A DNA stretch of 46,551 nt, taken from Actinomycetes bacterium (lineage in GTDB: Bacteria; Actinomycetota; Actinomycetes; Actinomycetales; Microbacteriaceae). Position numbers and translations under genes: made by a program. The DNA lies in NCBI GenBank assembly GCA_023436775.1, contig JAEZHW010000089.1, positions 1 through 46,551 on the forward strand, in the 5' to 3' direction. The first letter of the stretch is position 1. Each line of letters opens with the position of its first letter. Below are positions 17,235 through 26,188 of this stretch, in pieces. Under the pieces are notes generated by a model that saw nothing but the letters and a program-made list of their open reading frames with translations, did no database searches and was not told the origin of the DNA.

Positions 17235-18224
17235 CTACTCGATGACCTCGTCGGCCTCAGCGACCAGTGCGTCGCTGAAGGTCACGCCGAAGCGAGCGGC
17301 AGCGGCCTTGTTCAGCCACAGTTGCGCCTCGGCGAGGGTCTCGACCGGCATGCTTGCCGGGTTCGCGCCCTCAACAAGGATACGGATCGCCATCTGGCCA
17401 GCCTGGTAGCCCAGTGCGTCGTAGTCCAGACCGTAGGTCGCGATGCCACCGTTCTTGACCGAGTCGGTCTCGCCCACGATCACCGGGATCGAGTTGCGCT
17501 CACCGTGAGCGATCACGGTCGGCAGGGCCGAGACCACGTTGTTGTCGGTCGGCACGTAGATCGCGTCCACGTCGCCGAGCGCCTGCACGGCCTCGCCAAC
17601 AGCGTTCGAGTTCTCGATGGTCTTCTCGACGATGGTCAGACCCTCGGCCTGGGCGGCGGCGCGGGCCAGTTCGACCTGGACCTCCGAGTTGACCTCACCC
17701 GAGGAGTAGATGACACCGAAGCTCTTGGCCTCCGGCGCGACCTTCTTGATCAGGGCGATCTGCTCGGCAACCGGGTTCATGTCACTGGTGCCGGTGACGT
17801 TGCCGCCCGGGGCGTCCCACGACTTGACCAGGCCGGCAGCCTGCGGCTCGGTGACCGCGGTGAAGACGATCGGAATGTCACGAATGACGTTCGCGGCAGC
17901 CTGCGCGGTCGGGGTGGCGATGGCCAGGACCAGGTCGACCTTGTCCGAGGCGAACTTTTCGGCGATCGAGTTCGCGGTCGAGGACTCGCCGTTGGCGTTC
18001 TGCTCGTCCCAGGTCACGTCGATGCCCTTGTCAGCGAAGGCACGCTTGAAGGCCTCGCGGGCCGCGTCGAGCGAGTCGTGCTGCACGATCTGGGTGATAC
18101 CGATGCGGTAGCTCTTCGGCTCCGCCGGGTTGCTCGGCTCTTCAGCCGGGGTGCTCGCGCAGCCTGCGAGCACCAGTGCCGATGCTGCGCCAGCAGCGGC
18201 GAGTGCGGTGAAACGCTGCTTCAT
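17235..18224 (-). CDS. ABC transporter substrate-binding lipoprotein (TrpX-type, COG2984)
   Basis: A 329-residue secreted lipoprotein. The signal peptide ends in the lipobox LAGC with Cys22 as the lipidation site. The mature part has the periplasmic-binding fold of COG2984 (SYRIGITQIVQHDSLDAAR, PIVFTAVTEPQAAGLV, YVPTDNNVVSALP). ATG 18224 follows GGAGG at about 7 bases; an upstream start at 18269 would mask the signal peptide. It is the first gene of the importer operon. Its leader carries two hairpins, with no T-box motif recognised. Confidence 0.9.
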   Translation of the reverse strand: MKQRFTALAAAGAASALVLAGCASTPAEEPSNPAEPKSYRIGITQIVQHDSLDAAREAFKRAFADKGIDVTWDEQNANGESSTANSIAEKFASDKVDLVLAIATPTAQAAANVIRDIPIVFTAVTEPQAAGLVKSWDAPGGNVTGTSDMNPVAEQIALIKKVAPEAKSFGVIYSSGEVNSEVQVELARAAAQAEGLTIVEKTIENSNAVGEAVQALGDVDAIYVPTDNNVVSALPTVIAHGERNSIPVIVGETDSVKNGGIATYGLDYDALGYQAGQMAIRILVEGANPASMPVETLAEAQLWLNKAAAARFGVTFSDALVAEADEVIE

Positions 18225-18242
18225 GTGATTGCCTCCAGGTCT

Positions 18243-18312
18243 TCCACGCGGGGGATGCGTGGACGTCACCAGTCCGCCCCGATGCGGACCGGCCTATTGG
18301 CAGATAACTCTA
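18243..18312 (-). promoter_or_regulatory. Leader of the TrpX-type operon with two hairpins
   Basis: TCCACGC (18243-18249) pairs with GCGTGGA (18257-18263) and GTCCGC (18272-18277) pairs with GCGGAC (18284-18289). A candidate -10, TAGAGT on the minus strand (18307-18312), lies just upstream of both. The proximal hairpin ends about 18 bp before the start codon, so it could affect translation. Confidence 0.4.
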
Positions 18313-18382
18313 TCGGCCGCAACTGGGCACTGTTGCACATCGACAATGACGAGGCGGTGCTGATTGACGCCGGAAACAGGGG

Positions 18383-19816
18383 TTATCCCCGGCTCGCCCA
18401 CCACTCGCGCAGGCGCCGCTCAGCCTCCTCGGGTCCGAGCGGACCCTCATCCAGGCGCGCCTCGAGCAGCATCTTGTACGCCTCGCCGACCTCACGACCG
18501 GGCTTGATGCCGAGGATGGCCATGATCTGGGTGCCATCCAGGTCCGGGCGGACCGCCTCGAGGGCTTCTTGCTCCTGTAGCTCACGGATGCGCTGCTCCA
18601 GGTCGTCGTAGGCCCGCTGCAGCCGCGCGACCTTGCGGGCGTTGCGGCTGGTGACATCGGCGCGGGTGAGGATATGCAGGCGCTCGAGCAACTCCCCGCC
18701 GTCGCGGACGTAGCGGCGCACCGCCGAGTCGGTCCAACCGCCCTCGGAATAGCCAAAGAAGCGCTGGTGCAACTCCACCAAACGCGCCACGGCCTTGACG
18801 GTGTCGTTGTCGTAGCGCAGCTCGCGCAGCCGGGCCTTGGTCATCTTCGCCCCGACTACGTCGTGGTGGTGGAACGAGACCGAACCATCCTTCTCGAACT
18901 TCCGGGTAGCCGGCTTGCCAATGTCGTGCAAGAGCGCGGCGAGGCGCACCACGACATCCGGTTCTGCGTCCGGGTCGGTGCGCCGGGCAGTCTCCAGGTC
19001 GATCGCCTGCTGCAGCACCATCAGCGAGTGCTCATACACGTCCTTGTGCCGGTGGGCAGCGTCGACGGCCTTGCGCAGGGCCGGGAGTTCGGGCAGGAAT
19101 CGTTCGGCCAGACCGGTATCGACCAGCAGTTCGAGGCCGGGCCTCGGGTTCGGCGTGCGCAAGAGTTTGGTGAGCTCGTCGCGGATGCGCTCGGCCGAGA
19201 TGATGTCGAGCCGGTCCGCCATCGCGACCATGGCCTCGCGCACCTCATCCGAGACGGTAAAGCCGAGTTGCGAAGTAAAGCGAGCCGCCCGCAGCATCCG
19301 CAGCGGGTCCGCACCGAAGGACTCCTCGGCGGCAATGGGAGTCACCAGACGCTTGGCGAGCAAGTCCTCAAAGCCCGACCCAACATCCTCCAGCCGCAAC
19401 CCCGGCAGGCGCAGCGCCAGGGCGTTGACCGTAAAGTCGCGGCGGCGCAGATCCCCGATCAGGCTGTCGCCGAATTCCACCTCTGGCTTGCGGGAGTGTT
19501 CGGCGTACACGTCCGCGCGGTAGGTGGTGATCTCCACCTGCTCGCCGTCCACGATCGCGCCGATCGTGCCGAAGGCGCGGCCGATGTCCCAGTGCGCACT
19601 GGCCAGCGGCTTGACCAGTTCCAGAATGCGATCCGGATGCGCGCTCGTGGTGAAGTCGAGGTCGATACCGTCGCGACCGAGGAAGGCGTCGCGGACCGGA
19701 CCGCCGACGAGGGCGAGTTCTTCTCCCGCCTCGGCGAAGGCAGCAGCGAGGCGGCGGACCGGGTCTTCACCGGCCAGCCGAGACAACCGCTGTTGGGCCT
19801 GCGCGACGCTTTCCAT
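18383..19816 (-). CDS. cca: CCA tRNA nucleotidyltransferase
   Basis: A 477-residue class II nucleotidyltransferase that adds or repairs the 3' CCA of tRNAs. The head domain shows LVGGPVRDAFLGR followed by DLDFTTSA (catalytic Asp pair). The neck has RRRDFTVNAL and DPLRMLRAARF. The C-terminal part carries an HD-type domain (LLHDIGKPATR), usual in actinobacterial Cca proteins and a possible phosphohydrolase. The start is placed at ATG 19816; upstream in-frame starts overlap the divergent promoter and lack a better ribosome binding site. It diverges from the DUF6049 gene. The tRNA-Ile gene here does not encode a full CCA end, so the enzyme is needed. Confidence 0.93.
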   Translation of the reverse strand: MESVAQAQQRLSRLAGEDPVRRLAAAFAEAGEELALVGGPVRDAFLGRDGIDLDFTTSAHPDRILELVKPLASAHWDIGRAFGTIGAIVDGEQVEITTYRADVYAEHSRKPEVEFGDSLIGDLRRRDFTVNALALRLPGLRLEDVGSGFEDLLAKRLVTPIAAEESFGADPLRMLRAARFTSQLGFTVSDEVREAMVAMADRLDIISAERIRDELTKLLRTPNPRPGLELLVDTGLAERFLPELPALRKAVDAAHRHKDVYEHSLMVLQQAIDLETARRTDPDAEPDVVVRLAALLHDIGKPATRKFEKDGSVSFHHHDVVGAKMTKARLRELRYDNDTVKAVARLVELHQRFFGYSEGGWTDSAVRRYVRDGGELLERLHILTRADVTSRNARKVARLQRAYDDLEQRIRELQEQEALEAVRPDLDGTQIMAILGIKPGREVGEAYKMLLEARLDEGPLGPEEAERRLREWWASRG

Positions 19817-19908
19817 CGCCCAACAGCATGCCACAGCATCCCGCGCGGCAACCGCGCTGAGCATTCGGCGCACCGGAGGATTCCGGTCGGCCTCATCACG
19901 CCCGCCGA

Positions 19909-19914
19909 TAGAAT
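19909..19914 (+). promoter_or_regulatory. -10 element for a probable leaderless DUF6049-murJ mRNA
   Basis: TAGAAT lies seven bases before ATG 19922. Transcription would start at or next to the ATG, and no ribosome binding site is present, so a leaderless transcript is likely. Confidence 0.5.
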
Positions 19915-19921
19915 CCGGGCC

Positions 19922-21700
19922 ATGGGGATCCTGCGTCATCGAAGCGCCGTCTGCGCCCGTGCCGTTCTGACTGCGTGCCTGGCGGCAGCGCTGGTGCTGC
20001 CCACCGGCGCTGCAACCGCGATAACCTCCTCGTCAACTCCGCAGCCCGTGGTGACCCCGGCCTCGCCGAAGGCCGAGCAGCAGCCGCAGCCGTTGCCGCG
20101 GAAGAACGTCGACGACATGTCTCAGGACGAACTGCAGGTGGCGCCACGAGTGATCGTGATGTCCTCGATCCACGTGCCAAATCGTGCTGGCTACTTCACC
20201 GCTGAGGAACTCGCCGAACTGACGAGTGAGGACGGGCTCCTCACGACGCAACTGGCGAATCTGCGCCCCTACACCCAGGTGTTCGTCGACCCCATGATCA
20301 TCGCCTCGATCCAGATTCTTGGCGATGCCGCGCCAGCGAGTGCGGTGGAGTGGCTGGAGCGCTCTCGGTTCGGAGAGATGCACCAGAATCTCATGCCCTA
20401 CGCGAACGCGGACTGGAGCCTCATCGGCGAGGCGTACGCGGTCGCCACTGGCAGCGACGAATGGGTGAACCCGTCGCTGTACCCGTGGTTGCCGGTGGGC
20501 TACGAAGACCTCGTGCCCGGGCCGGTGCCCCAGAACGGTTCCGGCAATTACACGAACTACGCAGTCTCCTACGGGAGCACACCGATGCTGCTGCGCGAGC
20601 CGGTGTCGGAACGAGCGCTGCAGGCGACCGGTGGTAACTCTCGGATTCATTCAGTCATCCGAGACACGCAACTGACGAACTGGCCTTGGGCTACAGATCA
20701 GTCAGGTCCGATGCCGAGCTCCTACGGTGTGGTCAATGGCAGATCGATGACCATCGTGAACACTGCCGTCAGCGACGTGTTCAACCGGGCCATCCGGGGT
20801 GATACCGACACTGCCGCCGCCGCACGAGCAGAGCTGCTCGCGCTCTTCGAGCGTGCCGAGCCCACCCTCTGGCAGCGCCAACGTTGGGGCCTGCCCGTGG
20901 TCATTGAGGTCACCGATAGTGCGACCGTGGACGTGGCACTGTTGGAAGCGACCTATGCGGCGATGCATGCCTCCGGCCTGATGGTCGGCTGGTCCATGAT
21001 TGACGTTCCGATCGGCGCACCACAGACCGGGTTGACGCTGAAGGAGTACACGCCCAACGCGGACCAGCTCGAATACGTGGCCGAGTACATTCGCGCCGAG
21101 GCGCACATCGCCAGTTTCGGCCCCGCCCTGGTCCAGCCCGGCGCCGCGTACGACTGGGAACGGTTGCGCATGCTGGCCTACACCGCCGAATGGGGCAGCC
21201 TTCCGCCGACCACCGCTGGATATGCCGAAGCGCTGGAAGAAGAGCGGGCGCACCTGGAGCGGTACCGTAACGGCATCATGCTGGAGGCGTCCTCGGACAT
21301 CACCCTGATCTCCTCCGAGGCGCCGCTGACCCTGTCGGTGATCAACCGCTTCCCCACCGAGGCTCGCGTCCGCGTCATCGCCACCTCACTCAGCGACCGG
21401 CTGAGTATCACCAGCCCGGAAGCGCAGCTACTGCCGGCGCAGTCTAAGACCACACTGCAGTTCCCCGTCGAAGGCTTCGCGAACGGCCGAGCCACCATCC
21501 GCGTGCAGATTCAGGGCATCGATGCGGACGGCAACACCTTCCCGATCGGTGATCCCATGCTCGTGCGGGTGGACGTGCAAGCGATGTGGGGTACCGTACT
21601 GCTGGTGCTGTTGCTGAGCGCGCTCGTGGCGCTCACCGGCATCGGTATCTGGCGCAGCGTTCGCAAGCGCCGCCTCGCAGTCAGGAGCACGGATGAGTGA
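19922..21700 (+). CDS. DUF6049 family exported, membrane-anchored protein
   Basis: A 592-residue protein. The N-terminus is a signal peptide (arginine-rich start, then AVLTACLAAALVLPTGAATA, cleaved near residue 35). A proline/glutamine-rich linker follows. The large extracellular part (~60-550) ends in a beta-rich region. A C-terminal transmembrane helix (about 555-578) and a basic cytosolic tail (RSVRKRRLAVRS) close the protein. Actinobacteria carry such a DUF6049 gene directly before murJ, as here, with an 8-bp overlap. The position suggests a role in cell-envelope assembly beside the lipid II flippase. No catalytic motif is evident and the function is not established. Confidence 0.85.
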   Translation: MGILRHRSAVCARAVLTACLAAALVLPTGAATAITSSSTPQPVVTPASPKAEQQPQPLPRKNVDDMSQDELQVAPRVIVMSSIHVPNRAGYFTAEELAELTSEDGLLTTQLANLRPYTQVFVDPMIIASIQILGDAAPASAVEWLERSRFGEMHQNLMPYANADWSLIGEAYAVATGSDEWVNPSLYPWLPVGYEDLVPGPVPQNGSGNYTNYAVSYGSTPMLLREPVSERALQATGGNSRIHSVIRDTQLTNWPWATDQSGPMPSSYGVVNGRSMTIVNTAVSDVFNRAIRGDTDTAAAARAELLALFERAEPTLWQRQRWGLPVVIEVTDSATVDVALLEATYAAMHASGLMVGWSMIDVPIGAPQTGLTLKEYTPNADQLEYVAEYIRAEAHIASFGPALVQPGAAYDWERLRMLAYTAEWGSLPPTTAGYAEALEEERAHLERYRNGIMLEASSDITLISSEAPLTLSVINRFPTEARVRVIATSLSDRLSITSPEAQLLPAQSKTTLQFPVEGFANGRATIRVQIQGIDADGNTFPIGDPMLVRVDVQAMWGTVLLVLLLSALVALTGIGIWRSVRKRRLAVRSTDE

Positions 21701-23336
21701 CGAGCCCACCGGCTCGACCATCGCGCGATCAAGCGCGATCATGGCCGCCGGCACGATCGTGTCGCGGCTGCTCGGCTTCGCGAAGGCGGTGCTGCTCGCT
21801 GCTGTGATCGGCGTCACCGGCTCGGTCGCCGCCGACGCCTTCGGCCTGGCGAATTCGCTGCCGAACACCATCTACGTGCTCATCGCCGGCGGCGCGCTGA
21901 ACGCCATCCTGGTGCCGCAACTGGTGCGCGCGGGCGTGCACCAGGCGAGTGAGGCCGGCAGTGACGGCGCGACCTACGTGAATCGGTTGCTCACCGTGGC
22001 GATGACGCTGCTGCTCGGGGTCACCATCCTCGCAGTCGTGATTGCCCCGGCTCTCGTGTTCGCCTTTGCTGGCACCAGCCTGGATCGCTACCCGGGCGCT
22101 TTCGCCCTGGCCGTCACCTTCGCCTACTGGTGCCTGCCGCAGATCTTCTTCTACGGGCTCTACACCCTGCTCGGCGAGGTGCTGAACGCGCGAGGCCACT
22201 TCGGTCCCTTCATGTGGGCTCCGGTTGTCAACAACATCGTCTCAATCGCGGGCCTGGTCGCCTTCCTCGTGATCTGGGGTCCCATGCTCGGCGCCGAGCA
22301 CCCGGCCACGAGCTGGGATGCTGGCCGCATCGCCCTGCTGGCCGGCAGCGCCACCCTCGGTGTGGTGGCGCAGGCGCTGATCCTCTTCGTGGCTTGGCGG
22401 TATACCGGGCTCAAGTATCGGCCCGACTTCCACTTCCGCGGCGTCGGGCTCCGTTCGGTGGGCAAGGCCGCGGGCTGGACCTTCGCGATGCTAGTGGTGA
22501 TGCAGCTCGGTGGCGTGGTCTCGACCCAGGTGCTGTTCACGGCCTCGGGTGTGGGCGCCTCGGTTGCAGCAACGCAGACGGCGTGGCTGGTGTTCATGTT
22601 GCCGCACTCGATCGCAGCCGTCTCGATTACCACCGCCTACTTCACGCGGATGAGTCGGCATGCCAGTGCCGGGGACCTCGGCGCTGTGCGCGAGGACGTC
22701 AACAGCGCCGGCCGCATCATCGGCCTGGTGAACGTGATCGCCACCGCGGGTCTGATGGTCTGCGCCCTACCGTTCAGCCGCGTCTTCGAGGACGACCCGG
22801 GTCGAGCCTGGACACTCGCCGAGGTGCTGCTGGCGTATATGCCGGGACTGATCGGCTTCAGCCTGCTGTTCGTGTTCCAGCGCGCCTTCTTCTCGATGGA
22901 AGACACCCGCACCCCGTTCCTGCTCACCACCGGCTACATCGTGGTGTTCTCGGCCGGGTCGCTGGCCTGTTTGCTACTGCCCGAGGCGCTGATCGGCGTC
23001 GGCATCGCGGCGGTCACCTCGTTCGCCAACACGCTGCACGCGGTCGCGGCCGGGGTGGTACTGTCGCGCCGGATCGGCTCGCTCGGGGCCGCCTCGCTGC
23101 TGGCCGCGCATGGCCGCTTCATCCTGGCGGCGATCCCGGCGACCGTGGTGGGTCTGGCGGTGCTCGCCGGGCTCGGTGGATTCGGCCTGGATGGCTTCGT
23201 GACCGCGGGCCGGTTCGAGGCGATCGTGACCATGGCGGTCGTCGGCGTCGCGATGCTCGCGGTCTACCTGGTGGCACTGCGGCTGCTGCGGGTCGGTGAA
23301 CTGCGCGACTTGCTCGGCGCAGTGACGAAACGCTAA
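21693..23336 (+). CDS. murJ: Lipid II flippase MurJ
   Basis: A 547-residue MATE/MOP-superfamily membrane protein that moves lipid II across the cytoplasmic membrane for peptidoglycan synthesis. It starts with the MurJ hallmarks ARSSAIMAAGTIVSRLLGFAK and ANSLPNTIYVLIAGGALNAILVPQLVR. About 14 hydrophobic helices are visible. It lacks the cytosolic pseudokinase tail of mycobacterial MviN, as expected in Micrococcales. AGGAG lies five to six bases before ATG 21693, which overlaps the DUF6049 gene by 8 bp. It is followed by the separately promoted trxB. Confidence 0.93.
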   Translation: MSDEPTGSTIARSSAIMAAGTIVSRLLGFAKAVLLAAVIGVTGSVAADAFGLANSLPNTIYVLIAGGALNAILVPQLVRAGVHQASEAGSDGATYVNRLLTVAMTLLLGVTILAVVIAPALVFAFAGTSLDRYPGAFALAVTFAYWCLPQIFFYGLYTLLGEVLNARGHFGPFMWAPVVNNIVSIAGLVAFLVIWGPMLGAEHPATSWDAGRIALLAGSATLGVVAQALILFVAWRYTGLKYRPDFHFRGVGLRSVGKAAGWTFAMLVVMQLGGVVSTQVLFTASGVGASVAATQTAWLVFMLPHSIAAVSITTAYFTRMSRHASAGDLGAVREDVNSAGRIIGLVNVIATAGLMVCALPFSRVFEDDPGRAWTLAEVLLAYMPGLIGFSLLFVFQRAFFSMEDTRTPFLLTTGYIVVFSAGSLACLLLPEALIGVGIAAVTSFANTLHAVAAGVVLSRRIGSLGAASLLAAHGRFILAAIPATVVGLAVLAGLGGFGLDGFVTAGRFEAIVTMAVVGVAMLAVYLVALRLLRVGELRDLLGAVTKR

Positions 23337-23384
23337 GCACACAGCCCAGCAGTTGAGCCCAGCCGCTACCCTGGAACCGGTCGC

Positions 23385-23410
23385 GGAATAGCGGCCCCGT
23401 GTCATCGGTT
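23385..23410 (+). promoter_or_regulatory. SigR/SigH-type promoter before trxBA
   Basis: GGAAT (23385-23389), exactly 18 bp, then GTT (23408-23410). This matches the GGAA(T)-N18/19-GTT consensus of the thiol-oxidative-stress sigma factors SigR (Streptomyces) and SigH (Mycobacterium), whose regulons include trxB-trxA. The predicted RNA start (~23416) is about 30 bp before trxB. Confidence 0.75.
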
Positions 23411-23444
23411 GCACCTGACACGAAGCACACTCGCTGGGAGCATC

Positions 23445-24407
23445 ATGCGCAACGTCATCATCGTCGGATCCGGTCCGGCTGGCTACACCGCCGCCATCTA
23501 TGCCGCGCGAGCCAACCTGGAACCGCTGCTGATCGCCTCGAGTGTCACCGCCGGTGGTGAACTGATGAACACCACCGAGGTCGAGAACTTCCCCGGCTTC
23601 CCAGAAGGCATCCAGGGCCCCGAGCTGATGCAGAAGATGCTCGAGCAGGCTGAAAAGTTCGGCACCGAGGTGCTCTACGACGATGTCACCGAGTTGGAGC
23701 TGACCGGTGAGGTCAAGAAGGTTCGTACCGGCAATGGCCAAGAGTTCGAGGCCAAGGCCGTGATCCTTGCCACCGGTTCGGCCTACCGCAAGCTGGGTGT
23801 CGAGGGCGAAGAGCGTCTCTCGGGCTTCGGCGTGAGCTGGTGCGCCACCTGCGACGGCTTCTTCTTCCGCGAGAAGGAGATCGCCGTGATTGGTGGCGGG
23901 GACTCCGCCATGGAAGAGGCGCTGTTCCTGACCAAGTTCGCCTCGAAGGTCACCATCGTGCACCGCCGCGACTCGCTGCGCGCCTCCAAGATCATGCAGG
24001 ACCGCGCCCTGGCGAACGAGAAGATCGAGTTCGCTTGGAACAGCGAAGTCGCCGCCATTCACGGCGACCCGCAGGTGAGCAAGATCACCCTGCGCGACAC
24101 CATCACCGGGCAGGAGCGCGACCTGGCCGTCGAGGGCGTCTTCGTCGCGATCGGTTTCGACCCGCGTGTCGACCTGGTCAAGGACCAGCTCGCCCTGACC
24201 CCCACCGGTGAGATCGCCGTCGAGGGCCGTTCCAGCCGCACCTCGCTGCCGGGTGTCTTCGCCGCCGGCGATGTGATCGACCCCACCTACCGTCAAGCCG
24301 TCACCGCAGCCGCCAGTGGTACCGTGGCCGCGATTGACGTGGAACACTACCTGGCCAGCGTGAACGACACCGCGGCCGCACATGAGTTTGGAGTCTCCAA
24401 TGTCTGA
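23445..24407 (+). CDS. trxB: Thioredoxin-disulfide reductase
   Basis: A 320-residue flavoenzyme that uses NADPH to reduce thioredoxin. FAD site GSGPAG (8-13), redox-active CATC (Cys133, Cys136) and NADPH-binding GGGDSAMEEA are all intact, as is the C-terminal FAD motif GVFAAGD. The start is ATG 23445 with GGGAG upstream; a longer in-frame start lies inside the predicted promoter. It overlaps trxA by 8 bp. The SigR/SigH-type element immediately upstream implies induction by disulfide stress. Confidence 0.97.
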   Translation: MRNVIIVGSGPAGYTAAIYAARANLEPLLIASSVTAGGELMNTTEVENFPGFPEGIQGPELMQKMLEQAEKFGTEVLYDDVTELELTGEVKKVRTGNGQEFEAKAVILATGSAYRKLGVEGEERLSGFGVSWCATCDGFFFREKEIAVIGGGDSAMEEALFLTKFASKVTIVHRRDSLRASKIMQDRALANEKIEFAWNSEVAAIHGDPQVSKITLRDTITGQERDLAVEGVFVAIGFDPRVDLVKDQLALTPTGEIAVEGRSSRTSLPGVFAAGDVIDPTYRQAVTAAASGTVAAIDVEHYLASVNDTAAAHEFGVSNV

Positions 24408-24729
24408 GTTCGTCTCCGCCGTCACCGACGCGACCTTCAACGAGGAAGTCCTGCAGAGCGACATGCCCGTGCTGGTTGACTTCTGGGCCACCTGGTGTGG
24501 TCCGTGCGTGCAGGTGGCACCGGTGCTCGAGGCCATCGCTGAGGAGCATCAGGGCAAGATCAAGATCGTCAAGCTGAACGTCGACGAGAACATGGACACG
24601 GCCATGGCCTACAAGATCACCTCGATCCCGGCTTTGAAGGTGTTCCAGAACGGCGAAGTCGTGCACGCCTCCGTCGGCGCCAAGCCGAAGCAGATTCTCG
24701 AGCAGGAACTGGCCGCCTTCCTCGGTTAA
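24400..24729 (+). CDS. trxA: Thioredoxin
   Basis: A 109-residue thioredoxin, the cytosolic disulfide reductant recycled by TrxB. The active site is WCGPC (32-36), the cis-proline lies in SIPALKVF, and the fold is complete. One oddity is valine instead of lysine/arginine after the second cysteine (WCGPCV), which may shift redox potential slightly. ATG 24400 has GGAG six bases upstream and overlaps the trxB stop by 8 bp. An intrinsic terminator follows. Confidence 0.96.
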   Translation: MSEFVSAVTDATFNEEVLQSDMPVLVDFWATWCGPCVQVAPVLEAIAEEHQGKIKIVKLNVDENMDTAMAYKITSIPALKVFQNGEVVHASVGAKPKQILEQELAAFLG

Positions 24730-24774
24730 CCCCTGCTCAACGCCTCGTCGGCGTCTCAATCCGGCTACAGATTC

Positions 24775-24813
24775 CGCCCCCGCCCGATACATTCGGCGCG
24801 GGGGCGTATTCTT
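24775..24813 (+). terminator. Intrinsic terminator after trxA
   Basis: Stem CGCCCCCGC (24775-24783) / GCGGGGGCG (24798-24806), with an inner CCGA/TCGG stem and one bulged C, is followed by TATTCTT. It separates trxBA from the aminotransferase gene. Confidence 0.8.
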
Positions 24814-24840
24814 GAGTGCAATCCGAGTGTTTGGAAGCAC

Positions 24841-26163
24841 ATGAGCACGCAGCAACAGCCCCAGGGCACGAACTTCGACCCGTGGTTCTCTCTGTACGCC
24901 GATCGCACGGCCAAGCTGGCCGCCAGCGAGGTGCGAGCGCTGTTCGCCGTGGCTTCCCGTCCCGAGGTGGTCAGCCTCGCCGGTGGCATGCCCTTCGTGG
25001 CAGGCCTCCCGCAGGAGACCATGCAGGACACCCTCGACCACGTGCTGCGTGAGTACGGTCCGACCGCGCTGCAGTACGGTTCTGGCCAAGGCGTGCCGAA
25101 GCTGCGTGAGCAGATCCTCGACGTGATGGCCCTGGAAGGCATCCGCGGCGCCAGCCTCGAAGACGTCGTGGTGACCACCGGTTCCCAGCACGCGCTGGAA
25201 CTGGTCTCAAAGCTCTTCCTCGACCCGGGCGACGTGGTGCTGGCCGAAGGCCCCAGTTACGTGACCGCCCTGGTGATCTTCAAGAGCTACCAGGCTGAGA
25301 CGCAGCATGTGGCGATGGATGAGCACGGCCTCGTGCCGGAATCGCTGCGCGAGCACATTGCGCGCCTGCGTGCCGAGGGCCGCACCATCAAGTTCCTCTA
25401 CACGATCCCGACCTTCCACAACCCCGGCGGTGTCAGCATGACCTGGCAGCGCCGCATGGAAGTGCTCGAGATTTGCCGCGAGAACGGCATCCTGGTGCTC
25501 GAGGACAACCCCTACGGTCTGCTCTACCTCGACGACAATCCGCCGCCGCACGCGATGCGTTCGGTGGACGACGAAGGCGTGATCTACCTCGGCACGTTCT
25601 CCAAGACCTTCGCCCCGGGCCTGCGCGTGGGCTGGGCACTGGCCCCGCACGCCATCCGCGAAAAGCTGGTGCTGGCCAACGAGGCGGCCGTACTCTCGCC
25701 CAGCGGCTTCAGCCAATACGTGGTCTCCGAGTACATGGAACGCCACGACTGGAAGGCCCAGATCGATACCTACCGCGGCATCTATCGCGAACGTCGCGAT
25801 GCCCTGCACGAGGGCCTGCAGCAGTACTTGCCGGGCTTGCAGTGGACCCGCCCAGAAGGTGGCTTCTACGTCTGGGTGACCCTGCCGGACCACCTCGACT
25901 CCAAGGCGATGTTGCCGCGCGCGGTGAAGGAACTCGTCGCCTACACGCCGGGTACCGCCTTCTATGCCGACGGCCAGGGCCGCAACGCCATGCGCTTGTC
26001 ATTCTGCTATCCGGCTCCGGATGTGATCCGCGAAGGCGTGCGTCGCCTGTCGCTGGTAATCAACGGCGAACTGGAACTGCTGCAGACCTTCGAGCAGAAC
26101 GGGCCGCTGCGCGTGCACGAATCCGACCCGACCGTGATCTACCCGCCACCGAACCTCAGCTAA
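24841..26163 (+). CDS. PLP-dependent class I/II aminotransferase
   Basis: A 440-residue fold-type I aminotransferase of the group that contains 2-aminoadipate aminotransferases and the catalytic half of MocR regulators, but with no helix-turn-helix domain. The PLP lysine is K255 in GTFSKTFAPGLRVGW. Other family marks are SLAGGMP, LQYGSGQGVPKLRE, the PTFHNPGG loop and the late arginine in RLSFCYP. ATG 24841 has GGAAG just upstream. It stands 25 bp before the Ddl-like gene, and the two probably form one unit. The amino donor and acceptor are not deducible. A link to D-amino-acid or cell-wall metabolism is only positional. Confidence 0.85.
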   Translation: MSTQQQPQGTNFDPWFSLYADRTAKLAASEVRALFAVASRPEVVSLAGGMPFVAGLPQETMQDTLDHVLREYGPTALQYGSGQGVPKLREQILDVMALEGIRGASLEDVVVTTGSQHALELVSKLFLDPGDVVLAEGPSYVTALVIFKSYQAETQHVAMDEHGLVPESLREHIARLRAEGRTIKFLYTIPTFHNPGGVSMTWQRRMEVLEICRENGILVLEDNPYGLLYLDDNPPPHAMRSVDDEGVIYLGTFSKTFAPGLRVGWALAPHAIREKLVLANEAAVLSPSGFSQYVVSEYMERHDWKAQIDTYRGIYRERRDALHEGLQQYLPGLQWTRPEGGFYVWVTLPDHLDSKAMLPRAVKELVAYTPGTAFYADGQGRNAMRLSFCYPAPDVIREGVRRLSLVINGELELLQTFEQNGPLRVHESDPTVIYPPPNLS

Positions 26164-26188
26164 CCCGCTGGGCGGCAGAGAGGGAACC

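Noticed and set aside
18225..18382. T-box riboswitch before the TrpX-type operon
   Set aside because: No T-box core sequence or antiterminator arrangement found, and no poly-T terminator between the hairpins and the gene.
17229..18611. Plus-strand open frame opposite the binding-protein and cca genes
   Set aside because: Antisense to a lipoprotein with a clear lipobox and to Cca. Low-complexity Leu/Gly/Arg/Asp translation.
18674..19921. A 416-residue N-terminal extension of the DUF6049 protein
   Set aside because: It is antisense to cca and would bury the signal peptide that starts at ATG 19922, next to a good -10 element.
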